A DNA stretch of 64,000 nucleotides from Vannielia litorea (GCF_018424695.1 NZ_QTNQ01000001.1:62001-126000), one strand, 5' to 3'; positions 9,153-18,447 are shown, counted from the first letter of the stretch. Numbers and translations are program-made. Notes: a model not told the origin generated them from the letters alone.

Positions 9153-10712
9153 ATGGGGCAGAGCGAGAACGAGATGACACTGGCGGATGCGATCCGGCTG
9201 AACGCGAAGTTCGCGCCCGCGCGCACCGCCTTCATCTGCGAGGACCGGCGGGTCAGCTTCTCGCAGTTCGCGGAGCGGGTTTACCGGCTGGCCAATGCGC
9301 TTTTGGCGAAGGGGATGAAACCCGGGGACCGCCTCGGCATCCTTTCGACCAACCGGATCGAATTCATGGAGGCCTATGGCGCGGCCGAGGTCGCCGGGTT
9401 CATCGCGGTGCCGATGAATTACAGGCTGGCCGCCACCGATGTCGGCTATATGGCTGGGAATGCTGGCATTTTGGCGTTGATCCTCGAAAATTCCTACCGG
9501 TCTCTCACCGCAGAGCTGCACGGGGTCGAGATTTTCGAGTTCGAAGGGAACGGTAACCCCGAAAGTGGCTACGAAAAACTGCTCGCCAGCGGCAGCCCGG
9601 ACGATCCACATTGCCCCATCGCCCCTGGCGATCTTGCCTATATGTTCTACACCGGCGGCACCACGGGCAAGCCCAAGGGCGTGCTGCTCGACAATGCGGG
9701 GCAGATGGCCAATCTAAAAGCCATGCTGATCGAGGCGGCAATCGCCCCGGCCGACACCCTGCTCACGGTGATGCCGCTCTATCATATCGGCGGCAAGAAC
9801 TTCGCCACCGCCCACTTCCACCGCGGCTGCACCGGCGTGCTGATGCCGAGTTTCGATCCGGAAACACTGATCTCGCTGATCCGCTCCGAGGGCGTGCGCT
9901 GTGTGCTGCTGGCGCCGACGATGATCAGCATGATTGTCGAATACCTCGACGGGCGAACGAGTACCGATCTGGGGCTGAAGAGCATCTACTATTCCTCGGC
10001 GCCGATGCCGGTGAGCCTCTTGCGCAAGGCCATCGCGCTCTTCGGGCCGGTGTTTATGCAGTTCTACGGGCTAACCGAGTCCGGCCCGGGTGCGACGATG
10101 CTGGGCAAGGAAGACCACGACCCCGACGGGCCGCCCGAAGTGCAGGCCCTGCTGGCCTCGGCGGGCCGACCGATGATCCACAACGACGTGGAATTGGTCG
10201 ATGACAATGACAGGCCGCTGACCCCCGGACATGTCGGCGAGGTCCGTATCCGCAGCGCCGCGCTGATGCGCGGTTACTGGAACAACGAGGCAGCGACCAG
10301 AGACAACATGCGCAACGGATGGGTCTATTCCGGCGATTACGGCATGTTCGACGAGAACGGCTTTCTTTTCGTCGTCGGGCGGAAGAAGGAGATGATCGTG
10401 AGCGGGGGCGAGAACATCTATCCACGCGAGATCGAGGAAATCCTCAACGCCCATCCCCAGATCGCCGAGGTGGCCGTGGTCGGGGTGCCCGACAAGAAAT
10501 GGGGCGAGGCGGTCAAGGCGGTGGTCGTCGCCCGGCAGCCGAACCAGATCGGCGAGGCCGAGGTGATCGCCTACTGCGAGTCACGGCTGGCAGGGTTCAA
10601 GAAACCGAAATCGGTGGAATTCTGGCCCGAACTGCCGAAAAGCCCACTCGGGAAAATCCTCAAGGACGAAATCCGAAGCCGCTACTGGGCGGGGCGGGAT
10701 CGCAAGATCTGA
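9153..10712 (+). CDS. AMP-forming acyl-CoA synthetase (ligase 2)
   Basis: A 519-residue ANL-family ligase. Motifs include FYTGGTTGKPKGVLL (phosphate loop, with GG where many have SG), FYGLTESGPG, YSGDYGMFDENGFLFVVGRKKEMIV and the catalytic-lysine region PKSPLGKILKDEIR. The ATG at 9153 has AGGGGG 8-9 bases upstream. An alternative ATG at 9126 overlaps the dehydrogenase stop (ATGA) but has a poorer ribosome site. It is a relative of the ligase at 2982-4547, so the locus carries two such enzymes facing each other across the divergent promoter. They may activate different acids or the same acid under different control. Confidence 0.87.
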   Translation: MGQSENEMTLADAIRLNAKFAPARTAFICEDRRVSFSQFAERVYRLANALLAKGMKPGDRLGILSTNRIEFMEAYGAAEVAGFIAVPMNYRLAATDVGYMAGNAGILALILENSYRSLTAELHGVEIFEFEGNGNPESGYEKLLASGSPDDPHCPIAPGDLAYMFYTGGTTGKPKGVLLDNAGQMANLKAMLIEAAIAPADTLLTVMPLYHIGGKNFATAHFHRGCTGVLMPSFDPETLISLIRSEGVRCVLLAPTMISMIVEYLDGRTSTDLGLKSIYYSSAPMPVSLLRKAIALFGPVFMQFYGLTESGPGATMLGKEDHDPDGPPEVQALLASAGRPMIHNDVELVDDNDRPLTPGHVGEVRIRSAALMRGYWNNEAATRDNMRNGWVYSGDYGMFDENGFLFVVGRKKEMIVSGGENIYPREIEEILNAHPQIAEVAVVGVPDKKWGEAVKAVVVARQPNQIGEAEVIAYCESRLAGFKKPKSVEFWPELPKSPLGKILKDEIRSRYWAGRDRKI

Positions 10713-10756
10713 ACCCGCGTCAGCCTGTCATATGTCGAAGGGAGCCGAGGACCGAC

Positions 10757-11629
10757 ATGACTGAATTCAGGAAATACGACACCCAGATGCGCTCGCCCGG
10801 GCGCATGCCGCCGGCGGGAACCTGGGACTGTCAGATCCACGTCTTCGGCGATCCCGAAAAATATCCAGTGCGCAGCGGGGCCGCCTATGCGCCCTTTGCC
10901 GATGCGACGATCGAGACGGCGCTGAAAATGCACGAGGCAATCGGCGTGGCAAAGGGTGTCATCGTTCAGTCAACAGTGCATGGCACCGATCACTCAATCC
11001 TCTACGATGGCCTTGCCCGGGCTGGCGGGGCCTATCGCGGGGTCGCCATCGTTAACGATACCATCAGCGACAAGGAGTTGGAGCGCCTGCACGAGGCTGG
11101 TGTCAGGGGCGCGCGGTTCAACTTCTGGAAGCAGCTCAATATCGCGCCCGATCCTGACGAGTTCCTGCGCTCTCTGGAGCGGATCAAACCCTTTGGCTGG
11201 CACGCGAAGATTCATTCCGCAAAGGATGAATGGCTGGATATCAAAGATTTGCTGACCAAGATCGACATCCCGGTGGTGATCGACCACCTGGGCCACCCAG
11301 ATCTGAGCCTTGGGTCCGACCAGCCTGCGGTGCGGATGCTTCTCGATCTGCTGCGCAACGAGAACTGGTGGGTGCTGGTGTCGAATGCCGACCGGGTCTC
11401 GTCGATGGACCGCGGATACGATGACGTGGTCCCGCTGATCCAGACCTATCTCGATCACGCGCCCGACAGGGCCCTGTGGTGCACCGACTGGCCGCATGTG
11501 CAATATACCAAGCGTATGCCCGACGAAGCCGAGTTGCTCGAACTGCTCTACAAGGCGGTTCCCGACGACGGGCTGCTGCGGAAGATCCTGGTTGACAACC
11601 CCGAGAAATTCTTCGGTTCTTCCACATAA
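10757..11629 (+). CDS. LigI-like amidohydrolase (2-pyrone-4,6-dicarboxylate lactonase family)
   Basis: A 290-residue amidohydrolase-2 family protein. It resembles LigI, which opens the 2-pyrone-4,6-dicarboxylate ring: WDCQIHVFGDPEKYP near residue 25, VIVQSTVHGTDHSILYDGLARA, GVRGARFNFWKQL, VVIDHLGHPDL and ALWCTDWPHVQY match the equivalent LigI segments as I remember them. The first motif has QIH where many relatives have the metal-binding H-x-H, as LigI-type members may tolerate. GAGG lies 6 bases before the start. In the protocatechuate 4,5-cleavage pathway LigI acts after ring cleavage, but no LigAB is present here, so the substrate may be another lactone. Confidence 0.75.
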   Translation: MTEFRKYDTQMRSPGRMPPAGTWDCQIHVFGDPEKYPVRSGAAYAPFADATIETALKMHEAIGVAKGVIVQSTVHGTDHSILYDGLARAGGAYRGVAIVNDTISDKELERLHEAGVRGARFNFWKQLNIAPDPDEFLRSLERIKPFGWHAKIHSAKDEWLDIKDLLTKIDIPVVIDHLGHPDLSLGSDQPAVRMLLDLLRNENWWVLVSNADRVSSMDRGYDDVVPLIQTYLDHAPDRALWCTDWPHVQYTKRMPDEAELLELLYKAVPDDGLLRKILVDNPEKFFGSST

Positions 11630-11713
11630 TCCGCAGCCGGGCACCGCTCCGGATGCACCGCGACACTGGAGGCAAGCATCTCCTCGAAGCGAGCTGAAAC
11701 CGAGACGCCGGAA

Positions 11714-12325
11714 ATGGCGAATGATGCGGGGCGGAAACCGCGGCTGACGCAGGAGCAGCGCAGCGCGCGCTCGCGCAAGGCGCTGCTGAAATCCGCAATC
11801 ACCTGCATCAGCGACCTGGGCTGCGAGCAGGCGACCGTCGAGGTGATCGCACGCAATGCGGGCTTGTCGCGCGGCGCGGTTCAGCATCATTTCGGCTCCC
11901 GGAAAGAAATTCTCGCTGCCGTTGTCGATGACTTCGGCACATCGCTTTCGACGGCCCACAAGATTCCGCCGGACCTGCCGCTGGATGCGCGGCTCGACAA
12001 GGCGATCGACCTGACCTGGGAGCGTTTGAAAACCCCGCATTTTCTGGCCGTCATTCACATCTGGCTCTCGCTGAAGCACAGGCCCGGCATGCGCCCTGCG
12101 ATCGCCCGAAAGGTCAAGCAGATCGAGGTGCAGCTCGATACCGAATGGCAAAACCTTTTCGTCAACAGCGACGTTGAGGCACCGAGGGTATCCGCCACGC
12201 GTCGGCTGGTTCTGGCCACGCTGCGCGGCCTGGCGCTGAGGAAACTCTACTTCTCCGGGACGGCGGAGTGGACCGACGAGATAGACACGTTGAAAAGGCT
12301 GGCGCTGATGTCGCTGCGGAGCTGA
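11714..12325 (+). CDS. TetR-family transcriptional regulator
   Basis: A 203-residue regulator. The N-terminal 70 residues hold a TetR helix-turn-helix (VEVIARNAGLSRGAVQHHFG followed by SRKEILAAVV). The C-terminal ligand domain is helical and not conserved enough to suggest an effector. It lies 84 bases after the LigI-like gene on the same strand and 36 bases before a 6PGDH-like gene. It may control this catabolic operon, with the palindromes at 7550 and 7838 as possible targets. Confidence 0.88.
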   Translation: MANDAGRKPRLTQEQRSARSRKALLKSAITCISDLGCEQATVEVIARNAGLSRGAVQHHFGSRKEILAAVVDDFGTSLSTAHKIPPDLPLDARLDKAIDLTWERLKTPHFLAVIHIWLSLKHRPGMRPAIARKVKQIEVQLDTEWQNLFVNSDVEAPRVSATRRLVLATLRGLALRKLYFSGTAEWTDEIDTLKRLALMSLRS

Positions 12326-12361
12326 TCGCGGCGGCAGGCGCAGGCGGGGGAGAATTGGAAA

Positions 12362-13252
12362 ATGACACCAGTCGTGGCCGTGGTCGCCATGGGAGAGATG
12401 GGCGCGGGCCTGGCCAGCCTGATGGTCGGCTCGGGCGCACGGGTCCGCACCTGCCTCGCCGGGCGGAGCGCCGGGAGCTTCGAGCGCGCCGACAGGGCCG
12501 GGGTCGAAATCGTCGATAGCGACGCAGAGCTGCTGAGGGAGGCCGATTTCTTCCTCTCCGTCGTCCCGCCCGCCGCCGCCAAGGCAACGGCGGAAAGATT
12601 TGCGCCGATCCTGAGTGAACTCGACATCAAGCCGATCTATGTCGACTGCAATGCCATCAGCCCGGCCACCGCGCGGGAGGTCGGCGATATCGTGGCTGCC
12701 AGCGGGGCCGGGTTCGTCGATGCCTGCCTGCTGGGCAACGCGCCGGCGCCGGGGGGGCCGCACCCGCGGATGTTCCTTTCCGGGGGGGCCGCTCAAAAGG
12801 TCTCGCTTTTGGCGGACTACGGCTTGACAACGCAATGTCTCGACGGCGAGGCAGGGCAGGCGAGCGCGCTCAAATGTACCTATGCCGCCCTCGGCAAGGG
12901 GCTGATCGCGATTGCCGCCTGGTCGGTGCTCGGAGCCCGGCGGCACACCGTGGACGAGGTGCTGGCGCAGGAGGTGGCGCAGTATCAGCCAGCGCTGGCG
13001 ACGATCCTGTCGAGGATGCTGCCGGAGATGGCGCCCAAGGCCTATCGCTGGGTCGCGGAGATGCAGGAGATCGGGGCCTTCCTCGGCGAGATCCCGGGCG
13101 GGCAGCCCGGGTTCGAGGCGATCTCGGGCCTGTTCGACGCCGTGGCCGGCGACGGCGGGGCTGAAACCGTGGCCGAGGCCGCCGAGCTGGTGGCCTCGAT
13201 CGAGGCGTTTCTGGCCACCGGGCCGCTCATCGCGGCGGCCGGACGGCGCTAG
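12362..13252 (+). CDS. NAD(P)-dependent 6PGDH/beta-hydroxyacid dehydrogenase-like protein (DUF1932 type)
   Basis: A 296-residue protein with an N-terminal Rossmann fold (VVAVVAMGEMGAGLASLM, dinucleotide loop) and FLSVVPPAAAKATAERF, then the substrate loop VDACLLGNAPAPGG. The C-terminal helical domain resembles DUF1932 rather than the classical 3-hydroxyisobutyrate dehydrogenase C-terminus, with a lysine in ALKCTYAALGKG in the position of the usual catalytic Lys. It probably oxidises a beta-hydroxy acid or reduces the matching aldehyde or ketone. Its stop lies only 2 bases from the stop of the convergent citryl-CoA-lyase-like gene. Confidence 0.75.
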   Translation: MTPVVAVVAMGEMGAGLASLMVGSGARVRTCLAGRSAGSFERADRAGVEIVDSDAELLREADFFLSVVPPAAAKATAERFAPILSELDIKPIYVDCNAISPATAREVGDIVAASGAGFVDACLLGNAPAPGGPHPRMFLSGGAAQKVSLLADYGLTTQCLDGEAGQASALKCTYAALGKGLIAIAAWSVLGARRHTVDEVLAQEVAQYQPALATILSRMLPEMAPKAYRWVAEMQEIGAFLGEIPGGQPGFEAISGLFDAVAGDGGAETVAEAAELVASIEAFLATGPLIAAAGRR

Positions 13253-13254
13253 GT

Positions 13255-14019
13255 TCAGCCGGCTTCCGGTGGCTCGTATTCGAAGGCCTCTTCCACGTCG
13301 AGCCAGATCTGGCGGCCCGAGCCGGTCTCGAGATCTTCCTGCACATGGCCGACGAGGCCACCGGCCCGCGACACCACGGCGATGCAGCGCATGATGGTGA
13401 CGGGAATGCCGATTTCCAGCATCAGCGCGGCCAATGCGCCGGTGGCGTTGATGGTCACATGGCGCCCATAGGCACTGTCGGCCTCTTCCGAGAGCGTCTT
13501 GAGAAGCGCGATCACGTCGCCTTTCACCCCTGCGGCCAAGGCAAGCTCGAACAGGCGCGGCGAGCGCGGGTCGTCTGGCTTGTGCAGGTTGTGGCCGAAA
13601 CCGGGAAGCCGTTTGCGGGCCGACCTGTGCTCGGCCACCACGCGCTGGCAATAGGCGGCGCGGTCTTCCTCCTTCAGCCCGGCCTCGAGCAGCCTTCCGC
13701 AGCCATCCATCGTGCCGGAAAACACATCGCCCACGCAGGTCAGCCCCGCCGACATGGCGATCTGCACCTGGTCCGGGTTGCAGTCGCGCACCAGCCGCGT
13801 GACGATGGCGTGGGGCGTCATCCCGTGTTCCATCAGCGTGACGAGGCAGAGATCGAGAACCTTGGTCTCGGTCGCGTTCGGCATCCGCCCGGTCGAGAGG
13901 AAATAGAGGATCTCGGTGAAGGAATACTGCCCGAGCAGCTCATGCACCAAATCCATGCCCCGCCATGTGATCGAGGTCTCGTCGAAGGTGGCGATACGGG
14001 TCTTCAGCTCTCCTGGCAT
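13255..14019 (-). CDS. Citryl-CoA lyase / short citrate synthase-like protein
   Basis: A 254-residue protein related to citrate synthase but much shorter than the usual roughly 430 residues. That size and the GFGHNLHKPDDPRSPRLFELA motif fit the citryl-CoA lyase-type branch. I start at the ATG at 14019 (MPGELKTRIA) because AGAGGA lies 8-13 bases upstream; the frame extends upstream but into the CoA-transferase gene. Citryl-CoA lyases cleave a citryl-type CoA thioester to acetyl-CoA and a keto acid. The gene sits 23 bases after a CaiB-type CoA-transferase, which could make the CoA ester, and near a tricarboxylate-type transporter. The substrate is inferred only. Confidence 0.72.
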   Translation of the reverse strand: MPGELKTRIATFDETSITWRGMDLVHELLGQYSFTEILYFLSTGRMPNATETKVLDLCLVTLMEHGMTPHAIVTRLVRDCNPDQVQIAMSAGLTCVGDVFSGTMDGCGRLLEAGLKEEDRAAYCQRVVAEHRSARKRLPGFGHNLHKPDDPRSPRLFELALAAGVKGDVIALLKTLSEEADSAYGRHVTINATGALAALMLEIGIPVTIMRCIAVVSRAGGLVGHVQEDLETGSGRQIWLDVEEAFEYEPPEAG

Positions 14020-14042
14020 TCGGAAAATTCCTCTACTTCTCG

Positions 14043-15170
14043 CTAGTCTGACGTGGTGATGTAGTCGTCGGTATGCTCGCCGAGCAGCGGCGGCGGACCC
14101 TGGGGCTCGATGCGCTCGCCGTCGAACCAGATCGGGCAATGGAGCGAGCGCACCTCGGTGCCGTCGCTCGCCCTGGAGCCATAGAAAGTTCCGAGGTGGC
14201 GCACCTGCGGATCTTCGACCGCCTCGGGGATCGTGTTGATCGGGGCGAAGGGAATATCGAAGCTCGAGAGCCGCTCGATCCAGGCGTCACGGTCGCGCGC
14301 CGCGAAGACCTCGTTCAGCCGCTCCGCCAGGAGCGCGTAGTTTTCGAACCGCTTGGGGCGAGTCTCGAACATCGGAGCGGTCCTGAGGTCTTCGCGCTCG
14401 ATCGCGGCGCAGAGCGCGTCCCAGAACTTCGGCAGGGAGGAGAGGTGAAGCGCGAGGCAACGACCGTCGCGGCAGCGCACCGCATAGCTCTGCGACGCCG
14501 CCACGCGGGTGGTCGGCGTGACGGTCATGCCGCTATCGTCGAAGGCGAAAGGATCGGGGATGAAGGCCATCGAGGCTTCGAGCATGTTCACGTCAACCCG
14601 CCTGCCCCCGGCCTTGCGCTCCCGTCCCAGCAGTGCCGCGAGGACGCCGAGCGCGGCATACATGCCGGTCACGTTGTCGGAGATCGTCGGGCCGGTCATG
14701 CGCGGGTTCTCGGGATCGACGAACATGCCGGCGATGCCCGCCAGCGACTGCGCGACGGCATCATAGGCCGGGCGGGCCGCATAGGGCCCGTCCTGCCCGA
14801 AGCCGGTGATCGAGCAGCGGATCAGCCCGGGATTGAGGTTTTCGAGCGTGTCGTCATCCAGCCCGAGCCGACTCAACACGCCGGGTCGGAAATTATCAAT
14901 GAGCACGTCCGCGGTCTGCACGAGGGATCGCAGCTTGTCCTTCTCCTCCTCCACCGACAGGTCGAGAACCACGCTGCGCTTGTTCTTGTTGTAGGCCTGA
15001 AAATGCGGGCTGTAGGTGCCTCCCAGGAAGCTCCTGAACGGATCGCCGCCATCGGGCCTTTCCACCTTGACGACCTCGGCCCCGAGCTCTGCCAGCAACG
15101 AACTGGCGTAGGGCCCGGTGATCACCGCACCGAGCTCGATCACCCGAATACCCTCGAGAGGTCTGTTCAT
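14043..15170 (-). CDS. CaiB/BaiF family CoA-transferase
   Basis: A 375-residue family III CoA-transferase. Signatures are IRVIELGAVITGPYASSLLAE, GAEVVKVERPDGGDPFR, NKNKRSVVLDL, and the catalytic aspartate region DVLIDNFRPGVLSRLGL, where such enzymes use Asp in the active site. It moves CoA between carboxylic acids without ATP. I start at the ATG at 15170 (MNRPLEG), preceded by a GGAAG-rich leader; an ATG six codons upstream is possible. It is followed by the lyase gene 23 bases later, so the two probably activate and cleave a dicarboxylic or tricarboxylic acid. Confidence 0.88.
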   Translation of the reverse strand: MNRPLEGIRVIELGAVITGPYASSLLAELGAEVVKVERPDGGDPFRSFLGGTYSPHFQAYNKNKRSVVLDLSVEEEKDKLRSLVQTADVLIDNFRPGVLSRLGLDDDTLENLNPGLIRCSITGFGQDGPYAARPAYDAVAQSLAGIAGMFVDPENPRMTGPTISDNVTGMYAALGVLAALLGRERKAGGRRVDVNMLEASMAFIPDPFAFDDSGMTVTPTTRVAASQSYAVRCRDGRCLALHLSSLPKFWDALCAAIEREDLRTAPMFETRPKRFENYALLAERLNEVFAARDRDAWIERLSSFDIPFAPINTIPEAVEDPQVRHLGTFYGSRASDGTEVRSLHCPIWFDGERIEPQGPPPLLGEHTDDYITTSD

Positions 15171-15312
15171 CTTCCTTCTTCCTTCCATCAGGCCCCGGGC
15201 CGGGGCCGGTCTATCGTTTCATTTGCGTGTCGTGCTCCAAGTCACCCGGTCGCCGGCGGGTCGGGCGGCTTCGGCTGACGTCTGCACCTTTCGAGGTCGG
15301 AGCGGCGGGGCA
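15171..15312. other. Short intergenic region between the TctAB and CaiB genes
   Basis: No gene seen. The stretch TTTCATTTGCGTGTCGTGC lies near 15217 but I see no convincing promoter or terminator. The downstream CaiB gene could be read through from the transporter genes or have its own promoter here. Confidence 0.3.
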
Positions 15313-17307
15313 TCAAGTCCATCCCAGCCAGGACAGCGGCGCCTCGATCAGCGCCGGGTGCCAGAGAACGCCGCCGAGCCGGTCGAAGACGAAAAACAGG
15401 ATCAGCCCTCCGCAGAGCGCCTGGGCAAGCGCCAGCCTCCAGCGGCGGCGGAAGGTTGCCAGCGAGTAGGCGCCCATCGCGACAACGATGACGAGCGGTT
15501 GCGCGATCAGGTAACTGAGCACGACAATCGCGCCCAGCCAGAACAGCGTGGCGCCCTCCCGCCAATCGCCAGCGAGCGCGGCGGCCCCGGGCCAGCGTGG
15601 CCGGGCCGCCGACCAGTCCTGCCGGGCGGTTGCCAGGGCGAGCAGCACCAGCGGCCCGGCCGCGAACAGCGGGAAAAAGCGGCTGTCCCACGGCCAATCG
15701 AGCGAGGTGACTGTCGCGTAGATGGCCAGGGCGGCGACGATGAGGCCCAGAATCGCCGAACTCGCCGTGGTCAGCGCCGGATCGCCCTCCGGGTTCTCGA
15801 TGTAGGCCGTGTCCGTTCCCGCACGGCGCCTTTGCTTGCGCTTCTTCCATTCGGTGCGGATGCCCAACAGGAGAGTCAGGATCACCAGCACCGCCAGCAC
15901 CAGGCAGGCCGGTCGCAAGAGCCATGAAAACCCGTGGATCTGAATGGACAGATCCAGCGAGCTTTCGATGATCGGCCCGATGATGAAGCCCAGGATGAAG
16001 GCCGGGCGCGACCATTCGGCCCGTTTCATGGCAACGCCGATAAGACCGAAGACCAGTAGCGTGATCCAGTCGCCCATCTGGTTGCCGGTCATCCACGCCC
16101 CCATCAGCACAAAGAGCGTGACACCCGGCACCAGCAGGCGGCCGGGGACATAGGCGAAGCGCGCGAACTGGCGGCTCCAGAGCATCAGGACGGCGGCCCC
16201 GAGGATGTTGGCGATGACCAGGATGATGACCAGGCTGAAGGTCACGTCGAGATGGCGGCTCAGCATGGCCGGGCCGGGCGTGAGCCCCTGGATCAGGAAG
16301 GCGCCGAGCAGGATCGCCATCGGCGGGCTGCCGGGGATGCCGAAGACCAGGGTGGGGATGAGCGCCCCGCCCTTTGCCGCGTTGTTGGCGGTCTCCGGGG
16401 CGATGACGCCGCGCACATCTCCCTTGCCAAACATCTCGCGGTCCTTGCTGGTCTGGACCGCGTGGCCATAGGCGATCCAATCGACGATGGCGCCGCCCAG
16501 GCCGGGGAGCATCCCCACATAGGTGCCGATGGCGCCGCAGCGGAGCACCAGCCACCAGTTGCGGACCGCGTCGCGGATGCCATCCAAGAGGCGGCTTTGC
16601 CCGTCGGCCAGCGCTTCGTTGCGAGCAATCGGCTTGCCGTGCCGCGACAAGTCGATGATCTCGGGCAGCGCGAAGAGGCCGAGGACGACCGGAACCAGAG
16701 GGAGCCCGTCGAGAAGGTAGATGAAGCCAAAGTCGTAGCGGGCGATGGCGCCCTGGGGCGCATAGCCGATCATCGAGGCGAGCAGGCCGAAGGCGGCTGC
16801 GGCCAGCCCGGACAGGATCGAACGTCCGCTGATCGAGCCGACCATGACGAGGCCGAGCAGGCCGAGCATGACAAACTCTGGGGCGGCGAAGGTCATGATC
16901 AGGGGTTTGACGATGGGAATGGAGACGGCGAGGGCGACCGCCCCGAAGACGCCGCCGATGGCAGAGACGGTGAAGGCCGCTCCGAAGGCGCGCGGGGCTT
17001 CACCCCGCTTGGCCATCGGATATCCGTCAAGTACCGTGGCCTGCGAAGCGGCCGTGCCCGGCACCCCGAGCAACACGGATGATAGCGTGTCGCTGGTTGT
17101 CGTCACCGCGAACATGCCCAGCAGGAAAGCCATCGCCGAGCCGGTGTCCATGGTGAAGGTGTAGGGCAGCAGAATGGCCATTCCGGTGAGTCCGGACAGG
17201 CCGGGCACGATGCCCAGGCACAGGCCGATCGCGATGCCGGCCAGCAGGAAGGCCGGCGCGGGCCAGGTGAAAACGAGAGAAGCGCCGGAAAGGATGACAT
17301 CCAACAT
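15313..17307 (-). CDS. tctA: TTT transporter permease, TctA-TctB fusion
   Basis: A 664-residue membrane protein. Residues 1 to about 500 are a TctA large permease: GIVPGLSGLTGMAILLPYTF, PGTAASQATVLDGYPMAKRGE, GMLPGLGGAIVDWIAYGHA and FGIPGSPPMAILLGAFLIQG are its characteristic loops. After a charged linker (EWKKRKQRRR) the last 150 residues form four further hydrophobic segments that look like the small TctB subunit, normally a separate gene. The protein therefore carries both membrane subunits of a tripartite tricarboxylate transporter in one chain. The binding-protein gene tctC lies 69 bases upstream on the same strand. Confidence 0.88.
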   Translation of the reverse strand: MLDVILSGASLVFTWPAPAFLLAGIAIGLCLGIVPGLSGLTGMAILLPYTFTMDTGSAMAFLLGMFAVTTTSDTLSSVLLGVPGTAASQATVLDGYPMAKRGEAPRAFGAAFTVSAIGGVFGAVALAVSIPIVKPLIMTFAAPEFVMLGLLGLVMVGSISGRSILSGLAAAAFGLLASMIGYAPQGAIARYDFGFIYLLDGLPLVPVVLGLFALPEIIDLSRHGKPIARNEALADGQSRLLDGIRDAVRNWWLVLRCGAIGTYVGMLPGLGGAIVDWIAYGHAVQTSKDREMFGKGDVRGVIAPETANNAAKGGALIPTLVFGIPGSPPMAILLGAFLIQGLTPGPAMLSRHLDVTFSLVIILVIANILGAAVLMLWSRQFARFAYVPGRLLVPGVTLFVLMGAWMTGNQMGDWITLLVFGLIGVAMKRAEWSRPAFILGFIIGPIIESSLDLSIQIHGFSWLLRPACLVLAVLVILTLLLGIRTEWKKRKQRRRAGTDTAYIENPEGDPALTTASSAILGLIVAALAIYATVTSLDWPWDSRFFPLFAAGPLVLLALATARQDWSAARPRWPGAAALAGDWREGATLFWLGAIVVLSYLIAQPLVIVVAMGAYSLATFRRRWRLALAQALCGGLILFFVFDRLGGVLWHPALIEAPLSWLGWT

Positions 17308-17376
17308 CTGGATTCGTATCTCGATGAGGGGGAGGGGTAACCAGGGCCGTGGAGGCCCTGGTTGTGTCTCGTGCCG

Positions 17377-18447
17377 TCAGTTGGAAGAGGCTTGGGCTGC
17401 GTAATCCTTCAGGAACGCCTTGGTCTCCGGCGCGGCGTCAAGTTGCTCGTCGATCAGCGCCTCCGCCTCATCGCCGAGCACGAAGACCGGAACGAACTTG
17501 AGGCTCTGCAAGGCATCCTGCTTGAATTCCTCGTCGTCCCGAAGGTCGGCGAGGGCCTGGCGCAGCGTCGCCACGGCCTCTTCCGGCGCGCCGGGTGGCA
17601 GCGCGATGATGCGCAGCATCCGGGTGGAGAGCCGGTTGATCGTGTCATAGGCCTCCCAAAGCGGGCCTGAAGGTTCCTCGCCTTTCACCTGAACGTAAAG
17701 GTCGTAAAAGGTCGGGATCGACTCTGGCACGCCTTCGGCGCCCGTCGGCTTGCCATCACGCCAGACCTCGTGCTGGAACACCGGAATGACTTCTCCGGTC
17801 TCCACCATGGTCGGGACCACCACCGACATGTAGGAGGGCACGGTTTCCTCGAAGAACTGCAATTCGTTCTGGAGAATGGCCTGCCGCGCGGGCGCGCTTC
17901 CCTTGAACCCGGTGACGTGCCGGTAATTGGCGCCCAACAGGTCGAGCGACATGCGGATCAGCAAATCCTTCGACACGGCGGGGCGGAAGCCTCCCGACAG
18001 GAACTGTTCCGCCTTGAGAATGTCGGCGGGTTCCGTCATGCCCGGCGCGACATCGGTGCGGACATAGGCGACCGGCACGCCCTCGACACCGCCGATGACC
18101 TCAAGGTCGCGCAGGTCGATCGTCAATGCCGGATCTTCCAGAAGCTGATATTCATAAACCGAGGTGAAGTAGGACATCGTAAGCCCGTCCGGCTGGGCCG
18201 CCTCGCCGAGGTAGTTGGTCGCCACCAGACCTCCCGCGCCGCCCATGTTTCGCACGATAACATCCGGTGCGCCGGGAATGTGCCTGGCCAGGTGCTTGGC
18301 CACCAGGCGCCCCTCGATATCGGTCGGTCCGCCGGCCGGATAGTTGATCAGCACATCGAGGCGCTTGCCTTCGTAGAAGGCATCCTGCGCCTGCGCAGTC
18401 GCGCCGAATGCCAGCATGGCACAGGCCAGCAAAAATCGTTTCTTCAT
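17377..18447 (-). CDS. tctC: TTT transporter periplasmic binding protein TctC
   Basis: A 356-residue secreted protein of the TctC/Bug family. A 20-residue signal peptide (MKKRFLLACAMLAFGATAQA) is followed by VLINYPAGGPTDIEGRLVAKH, which in this family forms the loop that grips the carboxylate of the ligand, and by VRNMGGAGGLVATNYLGEA. The start has AGGGAGGAAG just upstream. It delivers a carboxylic acid to the fused permease encoded downstream. The family is large and its ligands vary (citrate, aromatic acids, others), so the substrate remains open. Confidence 0.88.
   Translation of the reverse strand: MKKRFLLACAMLAFGATAQAQDAFYEGKRLDVLINYPAGGPTDIEGRLVAKHLARHIPGAPDVIVRNMGGAGGLVATNYLGEAAQPDGLTMSYFTSVYEYQLLEDPALTIDLRDLEVIGGVEGVPVAYVRTDVAPGMTEPADILKAEQFLSGGFRPAVSKDLLIRMSLDLLGANYRHVTGFKGSAPARQAILQNELQFFEETVPSYMSVVVPTMVETGEVIPVFQHEVWRDGKPTGAEGVPESIPTFYDLYVQVKGEEPSGPLWEAYDTINRLSTRMLRIIALPPGAPEEAVATLRQALADLRDDEEFKQDALQSLKFVPVFVLGDEAEALIDEQLDAAPETKAFLKDYAAQASSN

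Noticed and set aside
10994-13651. Long minus-strand frame of 885 residues
   Set aside because: It crosses four well-supported plus-strand genes and has shadow composition. No domain is visible.
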